A stretch of DNA of 64,000 bases from NCBI GenBank assembly GCA_035498715.1, contig DATJZV010000068.1, positions 1 through 64,000 of the forward strand. The letters are read 5' to 3'. The position numbers and the translations under genes are program-made. Below the pieces are notes generated by a model. The model made no database searches, was not told where the DNA came from, and was given only the letters and a program-made list of their open reading frames with translations. The stretch comes from DASPSR01 sp035498715 (lineage in GTDB: Bacteria > Nitrospirota > UBA9217). This document shows, piece by piece, positions 1-8,600 of the stretch. The number at the start of each line of letters is the position of its first letter. Positions within the stretch are counted from its first letter, which is position 1.

Positions 1-2
1 GC

Positions 3-119
3 TCGCTCGTTAAAGACGGATCAATGGCGGCCGAGGTTCGCGATATTGCTTCTATCGCAAAAGAGGCCGTCAAGGCAGCGCACGCTGCCGGTGTTTCTAT
101 TGCCGTCAGAACCCCCTAG
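3..119 (+). CDS. C-terminal end of an unidentified protein (partial)
   Basis: An open frame enters from the left edge and stops at a TAG at 117-119, leaving 38 residues. The visible tail is a helical, Ala/Val-rich stretch containing RDIASIAKEAVKAAHAAG. It is too short to assign to a family. The gene is cut by the window edge, so the start lies outside. It is followed within 10 bases by the broken acyltransferase remnant, which suggests the right side of this gene borders a decayed region. Confidence 0.4.
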   Translation, partial: SLVKDGSMAAEVRDIASIAKEAVKAAHAAGVSIAVRTP

Positions 120-127
120 CTTCAGCT

Positions 128-869
128 ATGGGGTGGGTCAGGGACGATGTCCTGAAATACGGGGTGCCGCGGCCAATATACTGGAATGCGCGCAACTTGA
201 TCAGGAACCCGCTTAATCTTGTGTATCAGGGCACAAAGGTCCACCTACCTATGGTTCATGGTTTCGCTCCTGCTGGCATTATGGTCATTGGCCTTCATGG
301 TTCATCTTAAGGTGAGGCTAAGAAATGTCTTTGCGTTTTCAGCTGCACTCTACTGTCTGGGGCTGCTTGGCGGCTCCTATGCAACAACTCCAATTGGAAT
401 CAATCTGCACTTTAATACACGAGATTTCATTTTCCTCAGTATGGCTGTGTGTTACCATCGGGTGGGCACTGTCTCAGCACGACGTGAAATTTTTGTACAG
501 ATTCGCGGTTATGTTGATACTCCTTGGATTTGTAGTACATATGGCAGAAGCCTACTTCCTTTGGAAATACCGGCAAGTGGATCCTACTAAACACGATTAT
601 CTCATCGGAACAATATTCTTCGCTACAGGCGTTGCGCTCTTGTCACTGAGAAAAACAAAGAATGATACAGAAACGATTTTTTCTCGATTCGGTCGCTTTA
701 CGCTCGGCATATACGGGGGCACTATGTTTTTGTCGATATGCTTGAACCGGTGGGGCATTATATGCCGACTGGCCTTTGGCAAATCGTGTTTCCCATGACT
801 GTCTACGCACTATCACTGACTGTAGCGATTGCTTTGTCTCGAACACGATTCAGACAGTTCGTTGCTTAA
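128..869 (+). pseudogene. Frameshifted remnant of a membrane acyltransferase (acyltransferase 3 / OatA-WecH type)
   Basis: Protein-like sequence continues across three reading frames. The first piece ends near base 244 (NPLNLVYQGTKVH). It continues one frame over as LWFMVSLLLALWSLAFMVHL. Near base 450 it shifts again into FLYRFAVMLILLGFVVHMAE and RFGRFTLGIYG. At a run of five G at 715-719 it shifts once more into GHYVFVDMLEPVGHYMP and ends at a TAA at 867-869. The order of hydrophobic segments, the G-[KR]-[VL]-H-LWF motif and the T-LGIY-x-G-H motif are those of acyltransferase-3 integral membrane O-acyltransferases. The amino-terminal third is missing. At least three frameshifts mean it cannot make a working enzyme unless the sequence itself has errors. 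Confidence 0.6.
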
Positions 870-1048
870 AAAGGGCGTCCACACCGCATTGCCGATGTCG
901 CTGCACCAAACGTCCGCTCGGGCCAAATGTCCCATTATCGTTTGTCATTACTCGTTGTATAATCCTTCTTCCCCTGTAGTCTATTTGCAATGGCTCTAAA
1001 TTTAATAATTTGCTCGTAATGTTACTATTAATACGCTAGTAGCCATAA

Positions 1049-1399
1049 TCATGATAACATCCACCAACCCTTGCTTGCTCTTACTTTGCTTGATCGTAAT
1101 AAAAACGCCCGCCTTGCCGCTCCTTGTAATCATCCCGGACCGGTTGACCGCCACAATTACGCTGTCGCCTAAGCCAGTGCACTGCGTTCACGGCAAGTAG
1201 AACAGCTCGATATATTGAGAGCCCTTATATTCATCCGTACGAAAGAGTTTGAGTCCTGTATACTTCCGGAAGAATGCCGTTACTGTGCCCCAGTCGATTC
1301 TGTGGAGCAATGAACTGGCTATATTCTTGACAAACATCACAGAGATGATATCCTTAGCGTAATTCAGGGAATGCGGGAGCCGTAAAGAAATCGTTCGAA
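1049..1399 (-). pseudogene. Reverse-strand coding relic with one in-frame TGA; otherwise empty gap
   Basis: Bases 870-1412 hold no intact gene. On the minus strand one frame stays open from about 1399 to a TGA at 1188-1190, then continues to a second stop at 1049-1051. The part before the TGA looks coded (IDWGTVTAFFRKYTGLK, then GSQYIELFYLP). So does the part after it (GDSVIVAVNRSGMITRSG). There is no start codon with a ribosome binding site, and I do not recognise the family. The simplest reading is a truncated gene with a nonsense mutation. A UxxC motif would be created if TGA were read as selenocysteine, but I see no convincing hairpin after it. Bases 870-1048 show nothing. Confidence 0.3.
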
Positions 1400-1412
1400 A
1401 GGATACAGGTGG

Positions 1413-2162
1413 ATGGACAGGGAAATCCGAACTATACTCATCATTGACAACAGCACCTCCATTCTCTTCTATCTCGGTATGTTGCTCCGGCGTCTTGAAT
1501 ATAATGTCATCACGGCGCGAAACGCTGAGGACGCTATGCAGATCATGGAGCAGTCCGTTCCCTCTATCGTGCTTACGGACATTTTCCTACCCGCCAAGAG
1601 CGGCATCGACCTGATGAAACGAATAAAGGACACTCCTCTGTGGAAGACCATCCCCATCGTCGTTCTGACGACCGAGAGCGATCCCGGAATGAAAGATACC
1701 TGCATGCGTCTGGGATGTGCGGCGTACCTCAACAAACCGGTGGAGCCTGATGTGCTCTACCGGACGCTCCAGTCCGTCACGGAATCGATCCCGAGGGAAA
1801 ACATTCGTCTCCATACATCGCTCAAGGTGATCGTGGGGGACGGGACGGTGATGGGAGGCACTGCAAGGACGGAGTATGCCACTGCGATATCCGAAGGCGG
1901 TCTCTATGTCAGAACGCTCTATCCGCAGCCGCGAAATGCCCTTACTCCTATCAGTATATTTATCGGAAACCGGGAAATCCGGGCAAAGACGGTTGTGCTT
2001 TACAGCTTTACAATGGGCGGTGGGCCGTTCAAAGAGCCGGGAATGGGCCTGAAATTCGTCGAGATTGCTGATTCCGACAGAAACTTTATACGTGGCTTCA
2101 TCAAGGAGCAGCTTACAGAGGATCTCTCGCCGGAAAACAACGGACCGGTCCCCGCGCGTTGA
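1413..2162 (+). CDS. Response regulator with C-terminal PilZ-like domain
   Basis: A 249-residue protein. Residues about 6-125 form a receiver domain: phospho-acceptor D56 in VLTDIFLPAKSG, the TTE switch at 86-88 and K108 in YLNKPVEP. The usual acidic pair reads IDNS, so the second acid is Asn13. Residues about 132-236 resemble a PilZ domain, with basic residues near RENIRLH and the ISEGGLYVRT stretch matching the [DN]-x-S-x-x-G part of the motif. PilZ domains often bind cyclic di-GMP and REC-PilZ proteins commonly act in motility or polysaccharide control. No partner histidine kinase is adjacent. It converges with the Ser/Thr kinase gene across a 48-base gap. The start is an ATG preceded by ACAGGTGG. 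The receiver call is secure; c-di-GMP binding is inferred. Confidence 0.8.
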   Translation: MDREIRTILIIDNSTSILFYLGMLLRRLEYNVITARNAEDAMQIMEQSVPSIVLTDIFLPAKSGIDLMKRIKDTPLWKTIPIVVLTTESDPGMKDTCMRLGCAAYLNKPVEPDVLYRTLQSVTESIPRENIRLHTSLKVIVGDGTVMGGTARTEYATAISEGGLYVRTLYPQPRNALTPISIFIGNREIRAKTVVLYSFTMGGGPFKEPGMGLKFVEIADSDRNFIRGFIKEQLTEDLSPENNGPVPAR

Positions 2163-2210
2163 CAGGTGCGTTTCTGGTTGCTGTGAGGTTGTTTCCGGTG
2201 AGAAAGCAGG

Positions 2211-3362
2211 TTATTTGTTCGCGGGTTCCGAGACCGCAGCAGGCGGGGCGACGGGCTGCGCCGTCTGCGTCGGCTGACTTGCCGGCCCGGAGCCGGGCTT
2301 GACGGCAGCAGGCAGACTGAGAACAGGTGCCGTTCGCGGGGTCCGCACCAGCATGGCCTTTGTCCAGTAATAATATCCGATAGAAGCAGAAAGTACTATG
2401 AGCACGCCGGCAGCGACCAAGAGTACCTTCGTGAATATGCCCATCCCCGGCGCCTGGTATATGGCCACTTTCTCATCCTCGGGCGGTGCATCAAACACCT
2501 TCACGTCCACTAGGTAGTCCGATATCTGTTTGAGTGAAGCAGGTTTGTCCATCCCTTTGATTCTTTTTCCAAGCACCCGTGCGATCTCCTGCATGGACCC
2601 GTAGCGCTTATGTGGTTTCATCTTGAGGCACTTCTTAATGATGCGCTGGAGACTTCTTGGTATGTCGCTGTAGATGCTTCGGGGGGACAGGTATTTTCCT
2701 TTCAAAATCTTGGAGCTGCTCGGGTCTTCTTCCTCGTCCGGGAACGGTTTTATCCCGGTGAATATCTCGTACATCACGATGCCGAACGAAAAAATGTCCG
2801 ATCGTACATCGAGCGGTTGACCCAGAACTTGCTCGGGCGACATGTACGATGGTGTGCCCATCAGCGTGCCGGGCAGAGTGAGAGACGCCATCTCGCGCAT
2901 GCGGGCTATGCCGAAATCCATGAGTTTCACCTCACCGTTCCGCTTGACCATGATATTGCCCGGTTTGATGTCGCGGTGAATGAGGCCGCGCGCGTGTGCG
3001 TACTCCAGGGCGTTTGCAACCTGGAGCGCGATCATGATGCCGACATCCGTAGGGAGCGCGCCGGTCTCCTCGATAATCCTGGCGAGCGTGGTTCCGTCCA
3101 CGTACTCCATGACAATGGCGTGGACGGGCTGCGCCAGGTAGTCGTAGATGTGAACGATGTTCTCATGCTGGAATGATGCCGCCAGCCTGGCTTCACGCTC
3201 GAAGCGCTGTGCGATCTTGTCATCCATGTGATAGGCTTTTTTGAGCTCTTTGATGGCCACAGGTCGATTGAGCGACCTCTGCACCGCTTTGTACACGGTA
3301 GCCATGCCTCCGACACCAAGTTCGGCAATAACTTCATATTCGTCTTTTATCTTTTTTGGCAT
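2211..3362 (-). CDS. Membrane-anchored Ser/Thr protein kinase (Hanks type, PknB-like)
   Basis: A 383-residue protein. The kinase domain spans about 9-275 with every key element visible: glycine loop GVGGMATV at 16-23, Lys38 in VAIKEL, Glu57, catalytic loop HRDIKPGN with Asp131, and DFG at 149-151. A segment at about 309-333 is a single membrane helix, and the Pro/Ala-rich tail of about 50 residues would lie outside. No PASTA repeats are present, so it is shorter than Gram-positive PknB. It lies 44 bases downstream of the PP2C phosphatase on the same strand, the usual kinase-phosphatase pairing. Substrates cannot be read from sequence; the neighbouring REC-PilZ protein is one candidate. Confidence 0.92.
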   Translation of the reverse strand: MPKKIKDEYEVIAELGVGGMATVYKAVQRSLNRPVAIKELKKAYHMDDKIAQRFEREARLAASFQHENIVHIYDYLAQPVHAIVMEYVDGTTLARIIEETGALPTDVGIMIALQVANALEYAHARGLIHRDIKPGNIMVKRNGEVKLMDFGIARMREMASLTLPGTLMGTPSYMSPEQVLGQPLDVRSDIFSFGIVMYEIFTGIKPFPDEEEDPSSSKILKGKYLSPRSIYSDIPRSLQRIIKKCLKMKPHKRYGSMQEIARVLGKRIKGMDKPASLKQISDYLVDVKVFDAPPEDEKVAIYQAPGMGIFTKVLLVAAGVLIVLSASIGYYYWTKAMLVRTPRTAPVLSLPAAVKPGSGPASQPTQTAQPVAPPAAVSEPANK

Positions 3363-3406
3363 AACGCTGACAGACTCCCTCTTCGAATGGAATGCATGTT
3401 CCCCTA

Positions 3407-4168
3407 TCAGACGTCCTCTATTCTTACCACAACCACGGTTATATTGTCCACTCCCCCATTATCGTTTGCCCGACGTATGAGGCTCTCTGCAGAGGCCGGG
3501 GGCGTTCCACTGCCAAGAATCCGCGCGATCTCGTCATCGTTGACCATTTCCGTCAGTCCATCTGTGCAGAGGAGAAGGATGTCGTTCTTTTCGACCTCAA
3601 ACATTCCAAGGTCCGCAGGGACTTCCGGATGAATGCCAACTGACCGGGTGATCACATGCCGGTAGGGGCTCATCCGTGCCTGTTCGGGCGTGATGAGCCC
3701 CGCGCGTATTTGCTCCGCCACGAGCGAGTGATCGTCGGTCAGCTGTCTAAGTGTGCCAGAGCGGAAGAGATATGCGCGGCTATCTCCCACATGGGCAAAA
3801 ATGGAGGTCCGGGGCCGCAGGAGGACAGCGGTAACCGTAGTCCCCATGCCGGTGAGAGCAGGGTCCTGAGCTGCGGCCTGGCGTATCGTTGTATTGGCGA
3901 AGGAGACGGCACCCCTCAGTGAGGAGATATACTGATCCGCACCCGGGGAATCATCGAATGCCGCAGCGCTTCTGCTGCCTGCAAACTGTTCGCGGAGCAT
4001 GCTGAACAGTGCTTCCACGGCCAGGCGGCTGGCGACTTCGCCGCCCTCCTGGCCGCCAATGCCATCGGCAACGGCGTACAAACCAAGGGGGTCGTTTGTC
4101 AGAAATGCGTCTTCGTTGTTTGTCCGCATTTTGCCTTGGTCTGTTTTTCCAAAGGAGATCAGTTTCAT
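3407..4168 (-). CDS. PP2C-family protein phosphatase (PrpC/Stp type)
   Basis: A 253-residue metal-dependent Ser/Thr phosphatase. Visible PP2C motifs in order: TDQGKMRTNNEDAF near the start, VADGIGGQEGGEVAS, GMGTTVTAVLL, HVGDSRAYLFRSG followed by LTDDHS, LLLCTDGLTEMVND, and DNITVVVV at the end. The Asp residues in these motifs form the two-metal site. Length is typical of bacterial PrpC/Stp. It is the first gene of a two-gene unit with the downstream kinase, and a good promoter lies about 65 bases upstream. It presumably reverses the phosphorylation made by that kinase. Confidence 0.92.
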   Translation of the reverse strand: MKLISFGKTDQGKMRTNNEDAFLTNDPLGLYAVADGIGGQEGGEVASRLAVEALFSMLREQFAGSRSAAAFDDSPGADQYISSLRGAVSFANTTIRQAAAQDPALTGMGTTVTAVLLRPRTSIFAHVGDSRAYLFRSGTLRQLTDDHSLVAEQIRAGLITPEQARMSPYRHVITRSVGIHPEVPADLGMFEVEKNDILLLCTDGLTEMVNDDEIARILGSGTPPASAESLIRRANDNGGVDNITVVVVRIEDV

Positions 4169-4230
4169 AAATGTTTAGAGTGAGAGACCCTTCTGCTCCC
4201 GGGTCTTTGGAAATCCCCGGCTCTGGCTGC

Positions 4231-4259
4231 ATGATAGAGGAAGCCCCGCATGACGTCAA
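4231..4259 (-). promoter_or_regulatory. Sigma-70-type promoter for the phosphatase-kinase pair
   Basis: On the minus strand, TTGACG (4254-4259) and TATCAT (4231-4236) are separated by exactly 17 bases. The predicted start of transcription is near 4224, giving a leader of about 55 bases to the phosphatase ATG. It lies back to back with the promoter at 4296-4324. Confidence 0.65.
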
Positions 4260-4295
4260 GCGCTAAAAAACACCGCAACGGGCACCAGGAGTTAC

Positions 4296-4324
4296 TTGAT
4301 ATTTTTGTACCAACAATCTATAAT
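4296..4324 (+). promoter_or_regulatory. Sigma-70-type promoter for the YihY gene
   Basis: TTGATA (4296-4301), a 17-base spacer and a perfect TATAAT (4319-4324). Transcription would begin near 4331 and leave a leader of about 80 bases before the coding region. It diverges from the phosphatase promoter 37 bases away. Confidence 0.7.
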
Positions 4325-4410
4325 GCGCTTCGTGCGGTTGCATCTTAGTTGTTGAATAGCAGAAGAATCTTCTGACAAACCGCCTTTTTTCTGCCCGCTG
4401 AGAGACGTTC

Positions 4411-5241
4411 TTGAAGATGAACAATATAGTGTCTAAATCTTTCAAAAAGCCCTGGTTTGTTCTCTCCGAGGCATTCTCATCCTTCAGGAAGAACAATGAC
4501 CTGACCGCTGCGTCATCACTGGCTTTTTACGCGATGCTGGCGGTCATCCCTGCGCTCTATCTTCTCACCATTCTCCTTAGCGCTGTCATTGGGTCTTCAG
4601 CGCAGGCACTTCAGAAAACGCAGGAGCTCATGTCGCAGTTCGTTCCTGCCTACAGCCAGGTGATTCTGAAGGAGGTAGGGTTTATCACGAGCCACAGGGG
4701 CGCTATCGGCCTCGTGAATCTCTTCGTACTTTTCTGGAGTATCACGCCGTTCGTGTCGGAGCTGCGGCTATCGCTCGGGACGATTTTTCCGAAAGGGCCA
4801 AATAGGCCTTTTCTCCTCGAAAAGCTGTTCGACGTGGCCATCAGCATTATTTTCCTTATCGGGTTCTCTGCCGTGGCGGTTGCCGACGTTGTGCTCACCC
4901 TGATGGAACGGATACAACCTCTGCGATTGCTCCCCATCTACCTTGAAGAATTTGCCCCCTTCATCGTGGTAACTGGTGTCGTGTTCTCGCTCTACTTCAC
5001 CTTCTCTTCGAAAATGAGGACCCGTCAACTCATCATAGGTTCTCTCGTCACGTCGCTGCTCTGGTTCGCGATGAGACCTGCATTTCATCTCTTTCTCACG
5101 TACAATCCCGGCTACGGCTTCGCCTTCGGGTCGTTCAAATCGTTGTTCGTCGTCATTATCTGGATTTACTACTTTCTCGTTGTGTTCCTGTTTGGCGCCG
5201 AGATCGCAGCAGCTTCGGAAGGGACGAGACCCCCTTCATAA
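4411..5241 (+). CDS. YihY/virulence factor BrkB family membrane protein
   Basis: A 276-residue integral membrane protein with about six hydrophobic segments. The N-terminal motif NDLTAASSLAFYAMLAVIPA and the distal SFKSLFVVIIWIYYFLVVFLFGAE match the YihY/BrkB family, once mis-annotated as ribonuclease BN. The molecular function of the family is not established; exporters and envelope roles have been proposed. The longest frame begins with TTG at 4411, with AGAGA six bases upstream. An ATG at 4417 two codons later is an equally acceptable start. It stands alone behind its own promoter. Confidence 0.85.
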   Translation: MKMNNIVSKSFKKPWFVLSEAFSSFRKNNDLTAASSLAFYAMLAVIPALYLLTILLSAVIGSSAQALQKTQELMSQFVPAYSQVILKEVGFITSHRGAIGLVNLFVLFWSITPFVSELRLSLGTIFPKGPNRPFLLEKLFDVAISIIFLIGFSAVAVADVVLTLMERIQPLRLLPIYLEEFAPFIVVTGVVFSLYFTFSSKMRTRQLIIGSLVTSLLWFAMRPAFHLFLTYNPGYGFAFGSFKSLFVVIIWIYYFLVVFLFGAEIAAASEGTRPPS

Positions 5242-5366
5242 AGAAACTGATGGAAGGCAAAAAGAACATATCCGGAGGGTCATTCACAAATACATTGTTC
5301 AATATGGAAAAGGGATTATTATGTTTAAGGATGAGGACCTGAGACTTTTCCAGATCGGGAGATGAA

Positions 5367-7046
5367 ATGATGTTTTCATTCGAAGCAAAAGACTACGAAG
5401 AGGCGCGGAAATCATTCATGATCCAGGTGCCGAAATATTTTAATTTCGGATTCGACGTGATCGACCGTCATGCTGAGGAAGAAGCGAAGCGCGCTCTTAT
5501 CTGGACGGACCCTGCGGGGGAAGTCGTGAAGGAATTTACTTTCCGTGACATCTCGCGCCTCTCGAACCAGGCGGCGAATGTGCTCAAGGAGATCGGCGTC
5601 AAGAAGGGCGACCGGGTGTTCATCATGCTGGGGAGGGTCCCCGAGTGGTACTTCATCCTTGTCGCATGCCATAAGCTCGGTGCGGTGATCATGCCTGCGC
5701 CCGTCATCCTCCTGGCCTCTGACATCGAGTATCGCATGATGAAAGGCGGGGCGAACGTGGTGATCACCAACAACGCGAATCGTGCCAAGGTTCACGAAGC
5801 AATCCAAAGGACCAACTTTCCTCATCTGCGGCACAAAGTCCTAGTTGACGGCGAGGCGCAGGGGTGGCTCGGGTTCGAGAATGCTATGAAGCATGCATCG
5901 CCAGTGCTCAAACGGTCCGATGTGGACAGCACATCGGCTAATGATTCGTTCCTAATCTATTTCACATCAGGCACCACAAAATATCCCAAGATGGTGCACC
6001 ATGTGTGCTCCTATCCACTCGGACATTTGCGGACGGCCGGTCTCTGGCATAACCTCATCGACGAGGACCTTATCTGGGTGGTCTCTGACACAGGCTGGGC
6101 GAAGTCGGCTTGGGGACTCTATGGCCAGTGGGTGATCGGCGCGGGCTTGTTTGTGCACAATGCGGAGGGAAGGTTCAACGCAAAGCTCACGCTCGAGCTT
6201 CTGACTACGAACGGCGTCACTGTGTTCTGTGCTCCGCCTACGGTCTACCGCATGCTGGTCCTCGAAGATCTCAAGAAGTACGACTACTCAGGCCTCAAGC
6301 ACTTCACCTCGGCCGGCGAGCCGCTTAATCCAGAGGTGATCAAGGTATGGTATGATGTCACGGGCAAGACTATCCATGAAGGCTACGGCCAGACCGAGAC
6401 CACGATCCTAATTGCGAATTATCCCTTCATGTCCGTGAAGCCCGGCTCCATGGGAAAGCCCGTCCCCGATCTGACCATCGATATCCTCGACGAGGATTTC
6501 AGGCCGGTCAACACCGGAGAAGTGGGCTTTATCAGCGTCAAGATGGATGATAAGAAACCGGTGGGCATAATGGAGAGCTATCTCGATGACTCTGATGAGA
6601 ACGCAAGAGTATTTCAGCATGGGTGGTATAATACAGGCGACAAGGCGTTTGAGGATGGCGAGGGCTACTTCACCTTCGTAGGCAGGGGAGACGACATCAT
6701 CAAGGCCTCAGGCTACCGTATCGGCCCCTTCGAGGTCGAGAGCGTGATCCAGGAACATCCTGCATGCGCCGAGAACGCCGTGGTGGCGAGCCCCGATCCC
6801 ATCCGAGGCGAGATCGTGAAGGCCTTCATTGTGCTCGCGCCGGGGTACACGCCGTCGGACAAGCTTGCCCAGGAGATCCAGGATTTCGTCAAGCTCCGGA
6901 CCGCGCCATACAAGTACCCTCGTGAGATCGAGTTCATGGATGAACTTCCCAAGACCGTGAGCGGTAAGATCAAGCGGGCGGTGCTGAGAAGCCGTGAGAT
7001 CGAAAGGAAGCTGGGGAAGAGCGGTTTGAGTGGGCAAAAAATGTAG
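5367..7046 (+). CDS. AMP-forming acyl-CoA synthetase (medium-chain/acetyl-CoA synthetase-like)
   Basis: A 559-residue member of the adenylate-forming enzymes, which activate a carboxylic acid to acyl-AMP and then to acyl-CoA. Visible motifs: the phosphate loop YFTSGTTKYPK at about 198-208, GYGQTET for adenine and Mg binding, GWYNTGD, the hinge region GRGDDIIKASGYRIGPFEVE, and the catalytic lysine in PKTVSGKIKR near the C-terminus. The TTKYPKMVHH sequence after the loop and the overall length fit the medium-chain acyl-CoA synthetase group. Substrate chain length cannot be told from sequence. An acyl-CoA made here could feed the giant dehydrogenase protein at 51.6-59.6 kb; that link is inference. 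Start: ATG at 5367 after GGGAGATGAA. Confidence 0.9.
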   Translation: MMFSFEAKDYEEARKSFMIQVPKYFNFGFDVIDRHAEEEAKRALIWTDPAGEVVKEFTFRDISRLSNQAANVLKEIGVKKGDRVFIMLGRVPEWYFILVACHKLGAVIMPAPVILLASDIEYRMMKGGANVVITNNANRAKVHEAIQRTNFPHLRHKVLVDGEAQGWLGFENAMKHASPVLKRSDVDSTSANDSFLIYFTSGTTKYPKMVHHVCSYPLGHLRTAGLWHNLIDEDLIWVVSDTGWAKSAWGLYGQWVIGAGLFVHNAEGRFNAKLTLELLTTNGVTVFCAPPTVYRMLVLEDLKKYDYSGLKHFTSAGEPLNPEVIKVWYDVTGKTIHEGYGQTETTILIANYPFMSVKPGSMGKPVPDLTIDILDEDFRPVNTGEVGFISVKMDDKKPVGIMESYLDDSDENARVFQHGWYNTGDKAFEDGEGYFTFVGRGDDIIKASGYRIGPFEVESVIQEHPACAENAVVASPDPIRGEIVKAFIVLAPGYTPSDKLAQEIQDFVKLRTAPYKYPREIEFMDELPKTVSGKIKRAVLRSREIERKLGKSGLSGQKM

Positions 7047-7112
7047 TTATGTCGCGGAGATGCAAAAAAGACAAAAAGTTTTTAAATTTGTATTAATGTA
7101 GCCGGCTAAAAA

Positions 7113-7781
7113 ATGCAAACAATGCCCATTGGTTTTTTTGTGCCGAATAAAAATAAGTTCTACGCATGGGCCTCAGCTCTTGCGCTGTTCACCATCTTCT
7201 ACAACATAGCCGAAGGCTTGCTCTCCGTCTTCTTCGGCCTCGAGGACGAGAGCATGTCGCTCTTCGGGTTCGGGCTCGATTCATTCGTTGAGGTCGTCTC
7301 CGGTATCGGCATCTGGCACATGGTGCGCAGGATTAGGAGGGACGGCGGCGAGAATCCCGATCAGTTCGAGAAAACGGCGCTCAGGATTACGGGCACGGCC
7401 TTCTACGTACTAACTGCGGGGTTGACAGTTGTCTCCGTTGTTGACCTCTATCGGGGACATCAACCGGAGAGCACTTTTTGGGGCATCGTTGTGTCAATTG
7501 TATCGATTGCTTCCATGTGGGCGCTCATGCGCGCTAAGGTGAGGGTAGGGAAGGAGCTTGACTCACAGGCCATCCTTGCTGACGCTGCCTGTACGAGGGC
7601 ATGTTTGCAGCTCTCGGTTGTCCTCCTCGCAGCGAGCGCAGGATACAAGTTCACGGGCATCGGTGGGCTCGATTCGATTGGAGCGCTGGTCATTGGTGTC
7701 CTCTGCTTCAGGGAGGGGAAAGAGGCATTCGGGAAAGCCAGGGCAGGTTTGTTCGCCTGCAATTGCGGCGGGAGTTGTTAA
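7113..7781 (+). CDS. Cation-efflux-like membrane protein with a cysteine-rich tail
   Basis: A 222-residue protein with about five or six membrane segments. GLDSFVEVVSGIGIWHMV and SQAILADAACTRACLQLSVV resemble the paired membrane helices II and V of cation diffusion facilitators, where Asp and His/Asp residues bind the metal. The cytoplasmic C-terminal domain of true CDF transporters is absent. Instead the chain ends in a short cysteine cluster, CNCGGSC. It is therefore a transmembrane-only relative, possibly handling a soft metal. No strong ribosome binding site is visible, and a second ATG lies three codons in at 7122. Confidence 0.65.
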   Translation: MQTMPIGFFVPNKNKFYAWASALALFTIFYNIAEGLLSVFFGLEDESMSLFGFGLDSFVEVVSGIGIWHMVRRIRRDGGENPDQFEKTALRITGTAFYVLTAGLTVVSVVDLYRGHQPESTFWGIVVSIVSIASMWALMRAKVRVGKELDSQAILADAACTRACLQLSVVLLAASAGYKFTGIGGLDSIGALVIGVLCFREGKEAFGKARAGLFACNCGGSC

Positions 7782-7895
7782 GTAGACGGAATGTAAATAT
7801 TAGATACAAATTAATACTGATTAATTATGAAAAAGCATACAGAACCTCAGTATTGGTGAAATACAATTCTAAGCATAGAGGATCAGTGAAAATAA

Positions 7896-8552
7896 ATGTC
7901 AAAAGTTTTTATGAAATACAAGATTGATCTGCATGTTCATTCAAAATTCAGCGGCGATAACGACGCCGATCCGGAGGAGTCGATCATCCGGGCCATTGAG
8001 CTCGGGCTCAACGGGGTCGCCTTCACTGAGCATTATTACTACGAAGCATCGGAACCTGTCGAGATCCTGAAAGAAAAGTACAAGGACGGAATCAGGATAT
8101 TCCGCGGTGTGGAGTTTTCTGCAGCTGAAGGGCACTGCTTGATTTTTGGCGTCGACACCGATAAGTTGTCGATCAAGCACGCACCTATAGCAGAAATAAT
8201 ACGGATAGTCAATGAATCCGGCGGCGTCGTGATCCCGTCGCATCCCTATAGACCGGGGACAAGTCTCGGCGATCTCGTGCGGAGCGTGGATGGTATCTGC
8301 GCTATCGAAGGGTGCAATGGATGTAATTTGCACGCGTTCAACGTAAAGGCAATCAAAGCGGCGACGGAGTTGAATCTTCCCTATACGGGCGGGTCAGATG
8401 CGCATGCCTCTCAGGACGTGGGATCGTGCTTCACGGAGTTTCCCGAAGAAGTGACCCACGAGAATTTTATTGGGCTGCTGAAATCCGGGAAGTATCAGGG
8501 AGTAGATACGAGAAAAATATCAAGGACGTTCTTTAACATGTTGCTGCGGTGA
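7896..8552 (+). CDS. PHP-domain metal-dependent phosphoesterase
   Basis: A 218-residue protein made of a single PHP domain. Metal-binding motifs are visible in order: DLHVHSKFSGD near residues 11-21, FTEHYYY, GVEFSAAEG, SHPYRPG and GGSDAH. This set is typical of stand-alone PHP phosphoesterases related to YciV/TrpH and histidinol phosphatase. The substrate is not evident; related enzymes hydrolyse 3',5'-bisphosphates or small phosphoesters. No operon partner. The ATG at 7896 was kept, though an in-frame ATG at 7911 immediately precedes the domain. Confidence 0.85.
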   Translation: MSKVFMKYKIDLHVHSKFSGDNDADPEESIIRAIELGLNGVAFTEHYYYEASEPVEILKEKYKDGIRIFRGVEFSAAEGHCLIFGVDTDKLSIKHAPIAEIIRIVNESGGVVIPSHPYRPGTSLGDLVRSVDGICAIEGCNGCNLHAFNVKAIKAATELNLPYTGGSDAHASQDVGSCFTEFPEEVTHENFIGLLKSGKYQGVDTRKISRTFFNMLLR

Positions 8553-8600
8553 TTGAAATCGAATTGCCCGGACAAATCCTCTTCTTCATGCTCCAGCGTC

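Noticed and set aside
5180..5365. Short frame between the YihY gene and the acyl-CoA synthetase
   Set aside because: It overlaps the YihY C-terminus. The only part with a plausible start (ATG 5321, 14 codons) could at most be a leader peptide, and nothing in it suggests attenuation.
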